Below are positions 16,276 through 24,863 of a stretch of DNA of 64,000 nucleotides, piece after piece. The notes beneath the pieces are model-generated. The model saw only the letters and a list, made by a program, of their open reading frames with translations. It did not search any database and had not been told where the DNA came from. The stretch is from Embleya sp045207785. Lineage in GTDB: Bacteria > Actinomycetota > Actinomycetes > Streptomycetales > Streptomycetaceae. How positions within the stretch are numbered: the stretch's first letter is position 1; each line of letters opens with the position of its first letter. Location of the stretch: positions 2,232,001 to 2,296,000 of the forward strand of contig NZ_CP108777.1 in the NCBI RefSeq assembly GCF_045207785.1, read 5' to 3'. Made by a program: the position numbers and the translations under genes.

Positions 16276-17601
16276 GTGTCCGACTACGTCGAACGTGAAC
16301 TCCCTTTGTCCGAGGATCCCTTGGACCTTGCCGCAGCATTGGCCGAGGCCTCGTCGAGCATCGTGGGCGGTCGTGCGCACGTGGTCTACGAGCGGAACGA
16401 CGAGTGGTGCGTGGGTCTGGGCGCGCTCGTCGAGATCATGGTGACCAAGCGCGAGGTCCGCTGTCGCGGCGGCGGCGACGAGAGCGTCCGGTCGTGGATC
16501 GGGTCGCCCCTGCCGGTGGTCGACGAATTCCTGCGCCAAGCCCCGGTGTCGGGGTGGCGCGCCTACGGGTGGGCCGGGTTCGAATTCGCCTACCTCCAGG
16601 CGGGGATGCCGGAACTGGTCGGTGAAGAACCGTTGTTGCACCTGTTCGTGCCCCGCGTCGAGATACGCATGAGCACGGGCCTGGCGCGCGTCCGGGCCGT
16701 CGACGCCGAGGAACTCGCGTTTGTCGTCGCGCTGTTGACCGAGCATCGACCGGCGCCGCGCAAGGATCCGGTGGCCTTCGACGTCGCGGCCACCGGCGCG
16801 GACGAGTATCGCTCGGCGGTCGGCTCGGCGGTGGACGAGATCCGCGCGCGGGTCCTGCGGAAGGTCATCCTGTCCCGGACGGTCGAGGTGCCGACACCGG
16901 TGGACATGGTCGGCACCTACCTCGCCGGCCGGCGGGGCAACACGCCCACCCGCTCGTTCCTGCTCGACCTGGGCGGCGTGTGCGCGGCGGGCTTCAGCCC
17001 CGAGATCGTGGTGTCCGTGGACGCCGATCGCAACGTCGGCACCCAACCACTCGCCGGCACCCGCGCACTCGGCGGCGGGGCCGCGGCGGACCTGCGCCGG
17101 CGCGAGGACCTGCTCAGCGACGCGAAGGAGATCTACGAGCACGCCATCTCGGTCAAGGTCGCCTACGACGAACTGGTGCCGTTGTGCGACCCGGGCACGG
17201 TGATGGTCACCGACTACATGTCGGTCAAGCCACGCGGCAGCGTGCAGCACCTGGCGTCCTCGCTCGTGGGTCGGCTCGCGCCCGGCGTCGGGTCGTGGGA
17301 CGCGTTCGCGGCGCTGTTCCCGGCGGTCACCGCGTCGGGTGTGCCCAAGCCGGCGGCGTACCGCGCCATTCGGCGGCACGAGGCCACGCCGCGCGGGCTC
17401 TACAGCGGCGCGGTGTTGACCATGGACCACGACGGAGCGCTGGACGCGGCGCTGGTGCTGCGCACGCTGTTCCGGCGCGACGGCAGGACGTGGCTGCAAG
17501 CCGGGGCCGGCATCGTGGAACAGTCCGAGCCCGGACGCGAGTTCGAGGAGACCTGCGAGAAGCTGCGCTCGGTGGCCACGTATCTGGTGCCGGCGCACTG
17601 A
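16276..17601 (+). CDS. Salicylate synthase (MbtI/Irp9-type)
   Basis: The enzyme converts chorismate through isochorismate to salicylate, the usual phenolate starter of mixed-ligand siderophores. The 441-residue protein shows chorismate-binding fold motifs: QPLAGTRALGGG, DYMSVKPRGSVQHLASSL, ALFPAVTASGVPKPAA, GLYSGAVLTMD and the C-terminal AGAGIVEQSEPGREFEET. The fused single-protein form, rather than separate EntC/lyase genes, is typical of MbtI. The start is the GTG preceded by GGAGG at 16266-16270; an upstream in-frame TTG would put the iron box inside the gene. A salicyl-AMP ligase is expected outside the window. A simple isochorismate synthase is the main alternative, but the HLASSL and length pattern favours salicylate synthase. 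Confidence 0.88.
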   Translation: MSDYVERELPLSEDPLDLAAALAEASSSIVGGRAHVVYERNDEWCVGLGALVEIMVTKREVRCRGGGDESVRSWIGSPLPVVDEFLRQAPVSGWRAYGWAGFEFAYLQAGMPELVGEEPLLHLFVPRVEIRMSTGLARVRAVDAEELAFVVALLTEHRPAPRKDPVAFDVAATGADEYRSAVGSAVDEIRARVLRKVILSRTVEVPTPVDMVGTYLAGRRGNTPTRSFLLDLGGVCAAGFSPEIVVSVDADRNVGTQPLAGTRALGGGAAADLRRREDLLSDAKEIYEHAISVKVAYDELVPLCDPGTVMVTDYMSVKPRGSVQHLASSLVGRLAPGVGSWDAFAALFPAVTASGVPKPAAYRAIRRHEATPRGLYSGAVLTMDHDGALDAALVLRTLFRRDGRTWLQAGAGIVEQSEPGREFEETCEKLRSVATYLVPAH

Positions 17602-17611
17602 CCGATGCGCG

Positions 17612-17649
17612 CCCTTCGCGCCGCCGGGGATCTCGCGCGGCGCGAAGGG
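17612..17649. terminator. Terminator hairpin after salicylate synthase
   Basis: A 13-base perfect stem (17612-17624 with 17637-17649) with a 12-base loop starts ten bases past the stop codon. Confidence 0.75.
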
Positions 17650-17660
17650 GGCTCGCACCC

Positions 17661-17823
17661 AGGGCCTGTCTTCAATCCCGCGTCGGGCTCCGCGGCGTCC
17701 GGTGCCGTGCATCGGCGTGCCGGGGAAGCGCTCGCATAGTGGTTCTATTCGGGCGGTTCACCGGGGCGGCGAGGTGCGGTACCGGGCGTCGCGGTGCTCG
17801 GCGTGGGATTGAAGACAGGCCCT
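17661..17823. mobile_element. MITE-like inverted-repeat element, 163 bp
   Basis: A perfect 19-base terminal inverted repeat (AGGGCCTGTCTTCAATCCC at 17661-17679; its reverse complement at 17805-17823) bounds 163 bases with no gene. The similarity between the two ends continues imperfectly inward for roughly another 30 bases. The ends resemble those of IS5-group elements, so a non-autonomous element is likely. No clear target duplication is visible. The right end overlaps the TAG stop codon of the ABC ATPase gene. Confidence 0.6.
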
Positions 17824-18883
17824 AGCGACGGCCGCCGACCGGGATCACCAGAGGCGTGCCCGCGATGGGACACTCGATCACCGCCGCGCGCAGGTCGAAT
17901 ACCTCCCGTACCAGTTCCGGCGTGACCACCTCGGCGGGTGACCCGGCCGCGACCACCCGACCGTCGCGCATCGCGATCAGGTGATCGGCGTACCGGCACG
18001 CGTGGTTGAGCTCGTGGATGACCATCACCACGGTCCGGCCCTCGGCTCGCCCCAGCTCCGCCACCAGCTCCAACACGTCGACCTGATAGGCCAGATCGAG
18101 GTAGGTGGTCGGCTCGTCGAGCAGCAACACCGGGGTGTCCTGAGCCAGCGCCATCGCGATCCACACCCGTTGGCGCTGCCCGCCGGAGAGTTCGTCGATG
18201 CCTCGTCCGGCCAGCGCCTCCACGCCGGTGGCCGCCAGCGCGGCGTCCACCACGGCGTCGTCGGACGAGGACCACTGCCGCCACCACCGCTGGTAGGGAG
18301 TACGACCACGCGCGACCAGATCGCGCACGGTGATCCCCTCGGGAGCGGTCGGGGACTGCGGCAGCAGCGCGAGCCGTTGCGCGAAGTCCCGCCCGGACAG
18401 GCCGGCAACGCTCTCGCCGTCGAGCAGGACGGCGCCCTGCCGCGGTTTCAACAACCGGGCGAGCGCGCGCAGCGCGGTCGACTTCCCGCACGCGTTGGGC
18501 CCGACCAGGGCGGTCACCCGGCCGGCGGGGATGTCGAGATCCAGATCCCTGGCGACCACTCGCTCGCCATAGCCGAGGGTGATCTTCTCGGCGGTCATCC
18601 CGGGAGCGGGCTTCGGGGCCACGGCGGGTGCGTTCGGCAGGGTCGACACGGACCCGGCCTCCGTCGCCCGGAGCCCTGTCGCTCCGTCCCGCGCCGCCGA
18701 CTCGCTCGGTTGCCTCGTGCGCTCCGCCTGCTCGGTCCGGTCCGCCTGGTCCGTCTGCTCGGCCTGCTCGCTCCGCTCCGCTTGTCCCGCCTGTTCCGCC
18801 TGCGCGGTCTGGTCTGTGTCTTCCGGGTGTCCCGTCTGCTTCGTGTCCTTCGTGTCCTTCGTCTGCTCCGTCGCGGAACCCAC
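17822..18883 (-). CDS. Ferric-siderophore ABC transporter ATPase with low-complexity N-terminal extension
   Basis: The ATPase of the ferric-siderophore importer (FepC/FhuC family) powers uptake through the two permeases upstream. Within its 353 residues are Walker A GPNACGKST (near 128), the Q-loop LLPQSPTAPEG, signature LSGGQRQR, Walker B LLLDEPT and the switch histidine in VIHELNHA. Unusually, about 95 residues precede the normal start (MTAEKITLGYGE); they are rich in repeated EQA/TEQ/DQ units and look unstructured. The GTG chosen has a strong GGGAGG five bases away and lies just after the permease stop, so the extension is probably translated. An internal start at the MTAEK methionine is possible. 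The stop codon falls in the end of the inverted-repeat element. Confidence 0.92.
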   Translation of the reverse strand: MGSATEQTKDTKDTKQTGHPEDTDQTAQAEQAGQAERSEQAEQTDQADRTEQAERTRQPSESAARDGATGLRATEAGSVSTLPNAPAVAPKPAPGMTAEKITLGYGERVVARDLDLDIPAGRVTALVGPNACGKSTALRALARLLKPRQGAVLLDGESVAGLSGRDFAQRLALLPQSPTAPEGITVRDLVARGRTPYQRWWRQWSSSDDAVVDAALAATGVEALAGRGIDELSGGQRQRVWIAMALAQDTPVLLLDEPTTYLDLAYQVDVLELVAELGRAEGRTVVMVIHELNHACRYADHLIAMRDGRVVAAGSPAEVVTPELVREVFDLRAAVIECPIAGTPLVIPVGGRR

Positions 18884-18884
18884 G

Positions 18885-19958
18885 TCAGCCTCCCTTTCCG
18901 GCCCGGTTGTTCCAGGCGAGCAACCACAGCAGGTACGGCGCCCCGACGGCGCCGGTGACGATACCGACGGGGAGTTCGGCGGGAAACGCGGTCCGGGCGA
19001 CCACGTCCGCCAAGACCACCAGGGCCGCGCCGACGAGGCCGCTCACGACCATGGGCAGCCCGGGGGTGCCGGCCAGTCGGCGGGCGATCTGCGGGGCGGC
19101 GAGCGCGACGAAGACCACCGGCCCCGCGCACGCGGTCGCCACCGCCGTCAGCGCCGTCGCCAACACGAGCAGGGCGATCCGTGAGCGGGTGACCGGCATA
19201 CCCAGACTCGCGGCGGTGTCGTCGTCGAACTGGAGCATCCGATACGGCCGCGCGAGCGCGATCGTCGACGGCACCAGCACGATGAGCGCGTAGCCCAGCC
19301 AGCGCACATGGGTGTACTCGCGTCCGTCCAGGCTGCCGGTCAGCCACGCGGTGGCCCGAGTCGCGGCGTCGACGTCGACGCGCGCCAGCATCCAGCGGGT
19401 GAACGCCGCCAGCATGCCGTTCACCGCGATTCCCACGAGCACGAAGCCGTATCCGGAGATGGTGCCGCGGCGAAACGCCAACAGATAGATGGCCGCGGCC
19501 GTCGCCAGCGCGCCGATCAAGGCACCGAAGGGGACCGCGCCGTAGGTCGTGGACCGCGTGGTGCTCACGCCGCCCAGCAGGATGGCCAGCACCGCACCGG
19601 CCCCGGCGCCGGCCGTGATCCCGATCAGGTCCGGCCCGGCGAGCGGATTGCGGGTCACGGCCTGGAAGACCGCCCCGGCCATCCCGAGGGCGAGCCCGAC
19701 CAGCGCCCCCACCAGTGCGCGAGGGAGCCGGAGTTCGTGTACGACCAACTCGGCGTCGGCCGGCCCCGCCCCGAACAGGCCGGTGACCACGTCGCTCCAC
19801 GAGAGCGGGTAGTCGCCCAACGCCAGCGACGCGATCAGGCCGCCGAAGACCACCGCCACCAGGCCGACGGCGGCCACGAGCGTGCGCGGGCGGACGGCGA
19901 TCCCGAGGGGCCCGCGCTCCCACCGCACGACGCGCGGTGCGTGATCGGCAGTCTTCAT
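18885..19958 (-). CDS. Ferric-siderophore ABC transporter permease (FepG-like)
   Basis: This 357-residue FecCD-family permease has about nine to ten hydrophobic helices. Family signatures seen are LRLPRALVGALVGLALGMAGAVFQ, TRNPLAGPDLIGITAGAGAGAV and, near the C-terminus, GPVVFVALAAPQIARRL. It would pair with the preceding permease to form the transmembrane channel. Its ATG overlaps the upstream permease stop (ATGA), and the ATPase start follows its own stop by one base, so the three genes form one coupled unit. It acts in the cytoplasmic membrane. Confidence 0.93.
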   Translation of the reverse strand: MKTADHAPRVVRWERGPLGIAVRPRTLVAAVGLVAVVFGGLIASLALGDYPLSWSDVVTGLFGAGPADAELVVHELRLPRALVGALVGLALGMAGAVFQAVTRNPLAGPDLIGITAGAGAGAVLAILLGGVSTTRSTTYGAVPFGALIGALATAAAIYLLAFRRGTISGYGFVLVGIAVNGMLAAFTRWMLARVDVDAATRATAWLTGSLDGREYTHVRWLGYALIVLVPSTIALARPYRMLQFDDDTAASLGMPVTRSRIALLVLATALTAVATACAGPVVFVALAAPQIARRLAGTPGLPMVVSGLVGAALVVLADVVARTAFPAELPVGIVTGAVGAPYLLWLLAWNNRAGKGG

Positions 19959-21040
19959 CCGGCGTGCTCCCCGATCCTTCCGCGCCTGACCAGATAGATG
20001 AGGAAGGGCGCCCCGAGGAAGGCGGTGACCACGCCGACCTCCACCTCCGTGGGCCGCGCGATCACCCGCCCGACCACGTCGGCGACCAACAACAGCACCG
20101 CGCCGGCCAGCCCCGAACACGGCACCAACCAGCGGGCGTCGGGCCCGGTGAAGGCCCGCAGCACGTGCGGGACCACGAGGCCGACGAACACGATCGGCCC
20201 CGCGGCGGCGACCGCGGTGCCGGTCAGCAGGACGACCACGAGCGCACCCAGGGCCCGGGTACTGCCCGCCCGCGTGCCCAGCGTGGTGGCGAGTTCGTCG
20301 CCCAGGGCCAACGCGTTGAGCCGACCGGTCAAGCCGAGGGCGAGGCAGACTCCGACCACGACGAACGGCAGAAGGAACAGCATGGTTTCGCTGTCTCGGC
20401 CGGCGAGCGAACCGACCGCCCAGGACCGGTACCGGTTCAGCGAGTCGGGGTCGGTCAGCACGAGGGCGCTGGTACCCGCCTCCAGCAGCGCGCTGACCGC
20501 GGCCCCCGCGAGCGCGAGCTTGGCGGGCGTCGCGCCGCCCACGCCGGCTCCGCCCACCAGGTAGGCGATCGCGCCGGCGATCGCCGCGCCCACGAAGGCG
20601 AACCACAGGTAGCTGTGCGTTCCGGTCAGTCCGAGCAGCCCCACGCTCGCCGCGACCGCGAAGGCCGCACCCGCGCTGACCCCGATCAGGCCGGGGTCGG
20701 CCAACGGGTTGCGGGTCACGTCCTGGGCGACCGAACCGGCCACACCGAGCGCGACGCCGACCAACAGCCCGAGGAGTGTGCGCGGGACCCGCAGATCGCG
20801 AATCAGTCCGGCGTCACCATCGCGTTCGCCGCCGAGCATGGCGAACACCTCGCTCGGCGCGACGTTGCGCGCGCCGATCGCCAGGGACGCGAACAGCGCG
20901 CCGAGCAACAGCACGGTCAGGATCACGAGCAGCCCGATCCGTGACGAACGGCCGGGCGCGGCCCGGGCGTCGGACGCGGCGACGACGGACGGAGCAGCGG
21001 GGGAATCGACCCGGAGAGACACCCCAGTAAGGTAAGGCAT
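19955..21040 (-). CDS. Ferric-siderophore ABC transporter permease (FepD-like)
   Basis: The first gene of the importer operon encodes a 361-residue FecCD-family permease. It has the expected LRVPRTLLGLLVGVALGVAGSVAQ, TRNPLADPGLIGVSAGAAFAV and GPIVFVGLVVPHVLRAF motifs and about nine to ten membrane helices. The start is uncertain. The ATG used here lies inside an iron box, and a GTG 18 bases downstream (21022) begins just outside it. A very short or absent leader would be needed for the ATG. The order permease-permease-ATPase and the iron box support control by iron together with the biosynthetic genes. Confidence 0.92.
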   Translation of the reverse strand: MPYLTGVSLRVDSPAAPSVVAASDARAAPGRSSRIGLLVILTVLLLGALFASLAIGARNVAPSEVFAMLGGERDGDAGLIRDLRVPRTLLGLLVGVALGVAGSVAQDVTRNPLADPGLIGVSAGAAFAVAASVGLLGLTGTHSYLWFAFVGAAIAGAIAYLVGGAGVGGATPAKLALAGAAVSALLEAGTSALVLTDPDSLNRYRSWAVGSLAGRDSETMLFLLPFVVVGVCLALGLTGRLNALALGDELATTLGTRAGSTRALGALVVVLLTGTAVAAAGPIVFVGLVVPHVLRAFTGPDARWLVPCSGLAGAVLLLVADVVGRVIARPTEVEVGVVTAFLGAPFLIYLVRRGRIGEHAG

Positions 21041-21046
21041 ACCTGA
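21028..21046. promoter_or_regulatory. Iron box overlapping the importer start
   Basis: TAAGGTAAGGCATACCTGA matches about 14 of 19 positions of TTAGGTTAGGCTAACCTAA and is itself palindromic (AAGGTA..TACCT). It overlaps the first possible start codon of the permease operon and lies about 240 bases from the divergent reductase gene. Confidence 0.72.
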
Positions 21047-21288
21047 ATGCCTTGCCCAGTGCGCCTGGTTGTGGGCTCGTTCCGTCGAGCGCCGCATACA
21101 CAACGCGCTCGACGGGCCGGCCCGGGCGCGCCCGACCCGAACCCGCGGCCGGCGCGCCGGGGTTCGGCCACCCACGGCCGGCCCACACCGAGCGATCCGG
21201 CCCGTACGCCGGGCAACCCGGCACCCGGGCGACCGAGCCCGACACGACGAACCGAGCAATCGAGTCCGCAACGACGAAGGGGCAACCC

Positions 21289-22134
21289 ATGGCGCGAGAC
21301 GACAAGGCCACCCGCAGCCGCACCGGGCGATCGCCGATCCGTACCTGTCTGGCCACGGTGGTGCGATCGGTCGAGGTGACCCCGAGGATGCTGCGACTGA
21401 CCCTCGGCGGCGACGAGTTGCGCACGTTCGACGGAGGCAGGCAGGCCGACGAACGGGTCAAACTGTTCTTTCCGGCGCAGGGTGAGCGGATACCGGTGCT
21501 GCCCGAATTCGGCCCGGAGGGCCTGGTCTATCCCGACGACGCCACGCCGCCGCACGCGCGGAACTACACCGTGCGGCGCTTCGACCCGGCCGGGCCCGAA
21601 CTCGACATCGACTTCGTGATCCACGGCGACGGCCGAGCCGTGGAGTGGGCACGTGACGCCCGACCCGGTGACGTACTCGGCATAGCCGGGCCGGCGGCCG
21701 GTTCGCTTCCGCCCGCCGACGCCGACCTGTTGTTGATCGCCGGGGACGAGACGGCGCTGCCGGCCGTGGCCTCGATCCTCGAACGCCTGGCCCCCGGTAC
21801 GTGCGCGCACGTCTTCATCGAGGTCGCCGACCGGTTCGAGGAGCAGCCCCTCGCCGCGGCGCCGGACACCGACGTGCGGATCCAGTGGCTGCACCGTGAC
21901 ACGGCGGTCGACGCCGACGACGACCAACTGGCCGACGCAGTCTGCGAGTTCCCGTGGCCGGATGGGACCGTGCACGCCTGGGTCGCCGGCGAGGCACTCA
22001 CCGTGCGCACCATCCGCCGATACCTGTGCAACGAACGCGGCCTGAACAAGCACACCTTGCACGCGGCCGGCTACTGGCGACGGGGCAAGACGGTGGAGGA
22101 GTGGCTGAACGACCCCCAGGACACAGACGCCTGA
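21289..22134 (+). CDS. Siderophore-interacting protein (FAD-dependent ferric-siderophore reductase)
   Basis: SIP-family reductases release iron in the cytoplasm by reducing the ferric-siderophore with NAD(P)H or ferredoxin. This 281-residue protein has the FAD-binding motif ARNYTVRRFD (near residue 85), the family DFVIHGDGRAVEWA stretch, a DLLLIAGDETALPA nucleotide-binding segment and the C-terminal KHTLHAAGYWRRGK that marks SIPs. The ATG is preceded by AAGGGG at good spacing. Longer in-frame starts would add an unlikely Pro/Arg-rich leader. It is divergent from the importer operon and probably shares its iron control. Confidence 0.93.
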   Translation: MARDDKATRSRTGRSPIRTCLATVVRSVEVTPRMLRLTLGGDELRTFDGGRQADERVKLFFPAQGERIPVLPEFGPEGLVYPDDATPPHARNYTVRRFDPAGPELDIDFVIHGDGRAVEWARDARPGDVLGIAGPAAGSLPPADADLLLIAGDETALPAVASILERLAPGTCAHVFIEVADRFEEQPLAAAPDTDVRIQWLHRDTAVDADDDQLADAVCEFPWPDGTVHAWVAGEALTVRTIRRYLCNERGLNKHTLHAAGYWRRGKTVEEWLNDPQDTDA

Positions 22135-22267
22135 CGATCGCCGCGCGCCCGGCCGACGCGCGCCGGCCGATGCGTCGGTCACCGCCTCCGGGCTAGGTCA
22201 GCAGGCCGGACCGGTGGAGGTGGTCGAAGATCAACCGGCCCCCGGCTCGCCCGGGCCGGCCGCGCCT

Positions 22268-23221
22268 TCATCTCTGTGGATACCGGTCGATCGGCAGACC
22301 GAAGAGGGGGAACAGGTCGGCCCGGTGGAACGCCAGCACCGCGGAGACGCCGGCCTTGGTCAGTGTCGGCACCTGCAGCGCGTGCGCGTGGAAGGCGCCG
22401 TCTCGTCCGCGGATGTACACCGCGAACGCGGGCTGCCCGTTCGCCGACGTCTCCACCATGATCCGCTGTCCCTCCCCTGGCCGCAGCTTCGCCGTGAGCA
22501 GACGCATTACGTCCTCGCGACCGTCGAACCAGGTAGGAATCGGCGGCATTTCCCAGCGGGTGTCCTGAGTCAGCAGCCCTTTCAGGGCGACCAGATCGGT
22601 CTTCTCGAAGGCATTGGCGTACTGGTCAAGCAGCGCGCGGCGTTCGGGTTCGTCCGGTTCGCTGAACTGCTCTTCGGCCGGCGCGAGCCTGACGAGCTCC
22701 GCACGCGCCCGCTGGAGCGAACTGTTCACCGCCGCCGTCGTCGTTTCGAGTAGATTCGCGGCCTCCGACGCCTGCCACGCAAGAACGTCCCGGAGAATCA
22801 GTACCGCGCGCTGGCGGGGTGGCAGGTGCTGTAGTGCGGCCACCATCGCCAGCCTGAGGCTCTGGCGAGTGCCCACGACCTGAGCCGGGTCGGCGCTCAG
22901 CAGGAGGTCCGGGAACGGCTCCAGCCAGGGCGCCTCCAGCGCCGGCGCCTCCAGGTCGTCAGGATCGGTGCCAGGAGCACCCAGCGCCGACGGCACCATC
23001 CGGCGGCTGCTGTGCCGCAACGCGTTCAGGCAGATCCGAGTGGCGATCCGGTAGAGCCAGGTCTTGACCGACGAACGCTGCTCGAACCCCGCGAACCCCC
23101 GCCACGCACGCAGGTACGTCTCCTGTACGGCGTCCTCCGCGTCGTGCAGCGAGCCGAGCATCCGATAGCAGTGCGCGACCAGGTCGCCCCGGTACTGCGC
23201 GAATTCGTCCTCAAGGTTCAT
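22268..23221 (-). CDS. ECF sigma factor with C-terminal SnoaL-like domain
   Basis: This 317-residue protein combines sigma region 2 (YRMLGSLHDAEDAVQETYLRAWRG) and region 4 (LPPRQRAVLILRDVLAWQASEAA) with a C-terminal NTF2/SnoaL-like domain of about 120 residues (WEMPPIPTWFDG, FHRADLFPLFGLP). Such fused sigma factors (SigJ/ECF41-like groups and the sigma-70 X5 family) often lack a separate anti-sigma factor, and the extra domain tunes activity. Its ATG overlaps the stop of the upstream efflux pump gene (ATGA), so it is co-transcribed with the pump. Its regulon is unknown; the pump promoter is a plausible target. Confidence 0.92.
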   Translation of the reverse strand: MNLEDEFAQYRGDLVAHCYRMLGSLHDAEDAVQETYLRAWRGFAGFEQRSSVKTWLYRIATRICLNALRHSSRRMVPSALGAPGTDPDDLEAPALEAPWLEPFPDLLLSADPAQVVGTRQSLRLAMVAALQHLPPRQRAVLILRDVLAWQASEAANLLETTTAAVNSSLQRARAELVRLAPAEEQFSEPDEPERRALLDQYANAFEKTDLVALKGLLTQDTRWEMPPIPTWFDGREDVMRLLTAKLRPGEGQRIMVETSANGQPAFAVYIRGRDGAFHAHALQVPTLTKAGVSAVLAFHRADLFPLFGLPIDRYPQR

Positions 23222-24639
23222 GCCGACTCCCCGACCGGCTCCCGCCGGGCAACCGGAGCCCCGGGGGTGGGACTGCGCCGTACGGCGATCCCGAGTCCGG
23301 CAAATGCTCCGAGCAACGACAGTACGCCACAGCCGGCCAAGACCCGGGTGAATCCCGTAGTGGGGGATTCGTAGCCTCCGGCCGCGGCGAACACCGCGGC
23401 CAGGACGGCGACTCCGACGACTCCACCGAGCTGCCGCATCATGGTGTAGATGCCGGAGGCGATTCCGACGGCCTCGCGTGGCAGTGCTCCGACACTGGCG
23501 CTCTGCGTCGCGGGCATCGCCATGGACACGCCGCAGCCGGCCACGATCAGGGGCAGCACCAGCTCGGAGTACTCGACCGAGCCGTAGGCGACCCGGCTGA
23601 TCCAGAACATGCCGGCCGCCTGCAGACCCAGTCCCGTTACGACGAGCGGGCGTTCGCCGATCTTGTCCACCAGGCGGCCGGATATCGGCGCCACCAGGAA
23701 GAGTGTGGCGGTCCAGGGCAGAAGCTGCAGCCCGGCCTTCATCGGGCCGGAGCCGAAAACGGCCTGCATGTACTGGGCGAGGAAGAACACCGCGCCGAAG
23801 AGGGCGGCGGTGAGGAAGAAGCCGGCCGCGTTACCGGCCGAGAACGCCCTCGAACGGAAGTAGGACAGTGGCACCATCGGCTGCGGGGCGCGACGTTCCC
23901 AGGCCAGGAACGCCGACAACAGCAGGGCTCCGAGAACGAACGAGCCGATCACCTCGAGGCCGGCCCAGCCCGTCGCCTCGCCGCGGACCACACCCCAGAC
24001 GATGCCGAGGACGGCCAGGGAGATCAGGGCGGCGCCGCGGAGGTCCACCCGGCGAGCCGCTCCCCGGCTCTCGGGGATCTTGCGGAGCACGAGCGGGATG
24101 GCAATGGCTCCGACCGGCACGTTGATCCAGAAGATCCACTGCCAGGCCAGGCCCTCCGTCACGGCGCCGCCGAGCATCGGGCCGCTCAGCACGGCCAGGC
24201 CGGTCAGACCGCTGAAGATGCCGATTGCCCAGCCGCGGCGTTCGGGTGGGAAGGCGGCGCCGAGCAGGCCCATCGCGAGCGGCATCACGACGGCGGCGCC
24301 GACGCCCTGGAAGGTGCGGGCGGCGATCAGCCACGGCACCGAGGTCGCCAGCGCGCAGGCGACGGAGGCGACGGAGAAGAGGGCGAGGCCGGCCGCGAAC
24401 GTCCGGCGCCGGCCCCATCGGTCACCGATCGCAGCCGCGGTCATCAACAGCATCGCGAAGCTGAGGCTGTACGCGTTCACCGTCCATTCCAACTGTTCGA
24501 TCGAGGCGCCGAGGTCCTGCCTGATGGTGGTCAGCGCCGCCGCGACCACCAGGGCGTCGAGCGCCACCACCACCGAGCCGACCGCGGTCAGGCCCAGCAC
24601 CCAGCGCTGCTCGACGGTCGTTCGTTCCTTGCTGCCCAC
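23218..24639 (-). CDS. MFS drug-efflux transporter, DHA2 family (14 TMS)
   Basis: This 473-residue proton-driven multidrug efflux pump is of the EmrB/QacA type, with about fourteen hydrophobic segments. The motif ALDALVVAAALTTIRQDLGAS in TM1, GDRWGRRRTF (motif A) and the ARTFQGVGAAVVMP stretch are diagnostic. The GTG chosen has GGAGG six bases upstream. The pump gene leads a two-gene operon with the SnoaL-type sigma factor. An inverted repeat and a short tandem repeat lie just upstream. The substrate cannot be deduced. Confidence 0.9.
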   Translation of the reverse strand: MGSKERTTVEQRWVLGLTAVGSVVVALDALVVAAALTTIRQDLGASIEQLEWTVNAYSLSFAMLLMTAAAIGDRWGRRRTFAAGLALFSVASVACALATSVPWLIAARTFQGVGAAVVMPLAMGLLGAAFPPERRGWAIGIFSGLTGLAVLSGPMLGGAVTEGLAWQWIFWINVPVGAIAIPLVLRKIPESRGAARRVDLRGAALISLAVLGIVWGVVRGEATGWAGLEVIGSFVLGALLLSAFLAWERRAPQPMVPLSYFRSRAFSAGNAAGFFLTAALFGAVFFLAQYMQAVFGSGPMKAGLQLLPWTATLFLVAPISGRLVDKIGERPLVVTGLGLQAAGMFWISRVAYGSVEYSELVLPLIVAGCGVSMAMPATQSASVGALPREAVGIASGIYTMMRQLGGVVGVAVLAAVFAAAGGYESPTTGFTRVLAGCGVLSLLGAFAGLGIAVRRSPTPGAPVARREPVGESA

Positions 24640-24660
24640 GAGGGTCCTCCAGAAGTTCGC

Positions 24661-24677
24661 TGTCACTGGTGCTGACA
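24661..24677. promoter_or_regulatory. Inverted repeat upstream of the DHA2 pump
   Basis: TGTCA-N7-TGACA lies 22 bases upstream of the pump start, just beyond its ribosome binding site. A repressor site near the transcription start is possible, but no regulator gene is adjacent. Confidence 0.35.
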
Positions 24678-24692
24678 ACGCAGGAGGGCCGA

Positions 24693-24728
24693 AGTAATCG
24701 CGGCGGCGAGAGTAATCGCGGCGGCGAG
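24693..24728. repeat. Tandem repeat, 18 bp x 2
   Basis: Two perfect head-to-tail copies of AGTAATCGCGGCGGCGAG lie upstream of the DHA2 pump. They may be a duplicated regulatory site or slippage. Confidence 0.8.
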
Positions 24729-24863
24729 TTGGCGACCGGGCGGCGACCATCGCCGAGGACAGGTGCGCTCCCATCAATGGGCCTTCCGGTGGGACTGACC
24801 CCGCTCTTGAGGGCTTCCTGCCAACGCGCGGGCCCGGCCGTAGGACAGCCGGGCGACCCGGGC

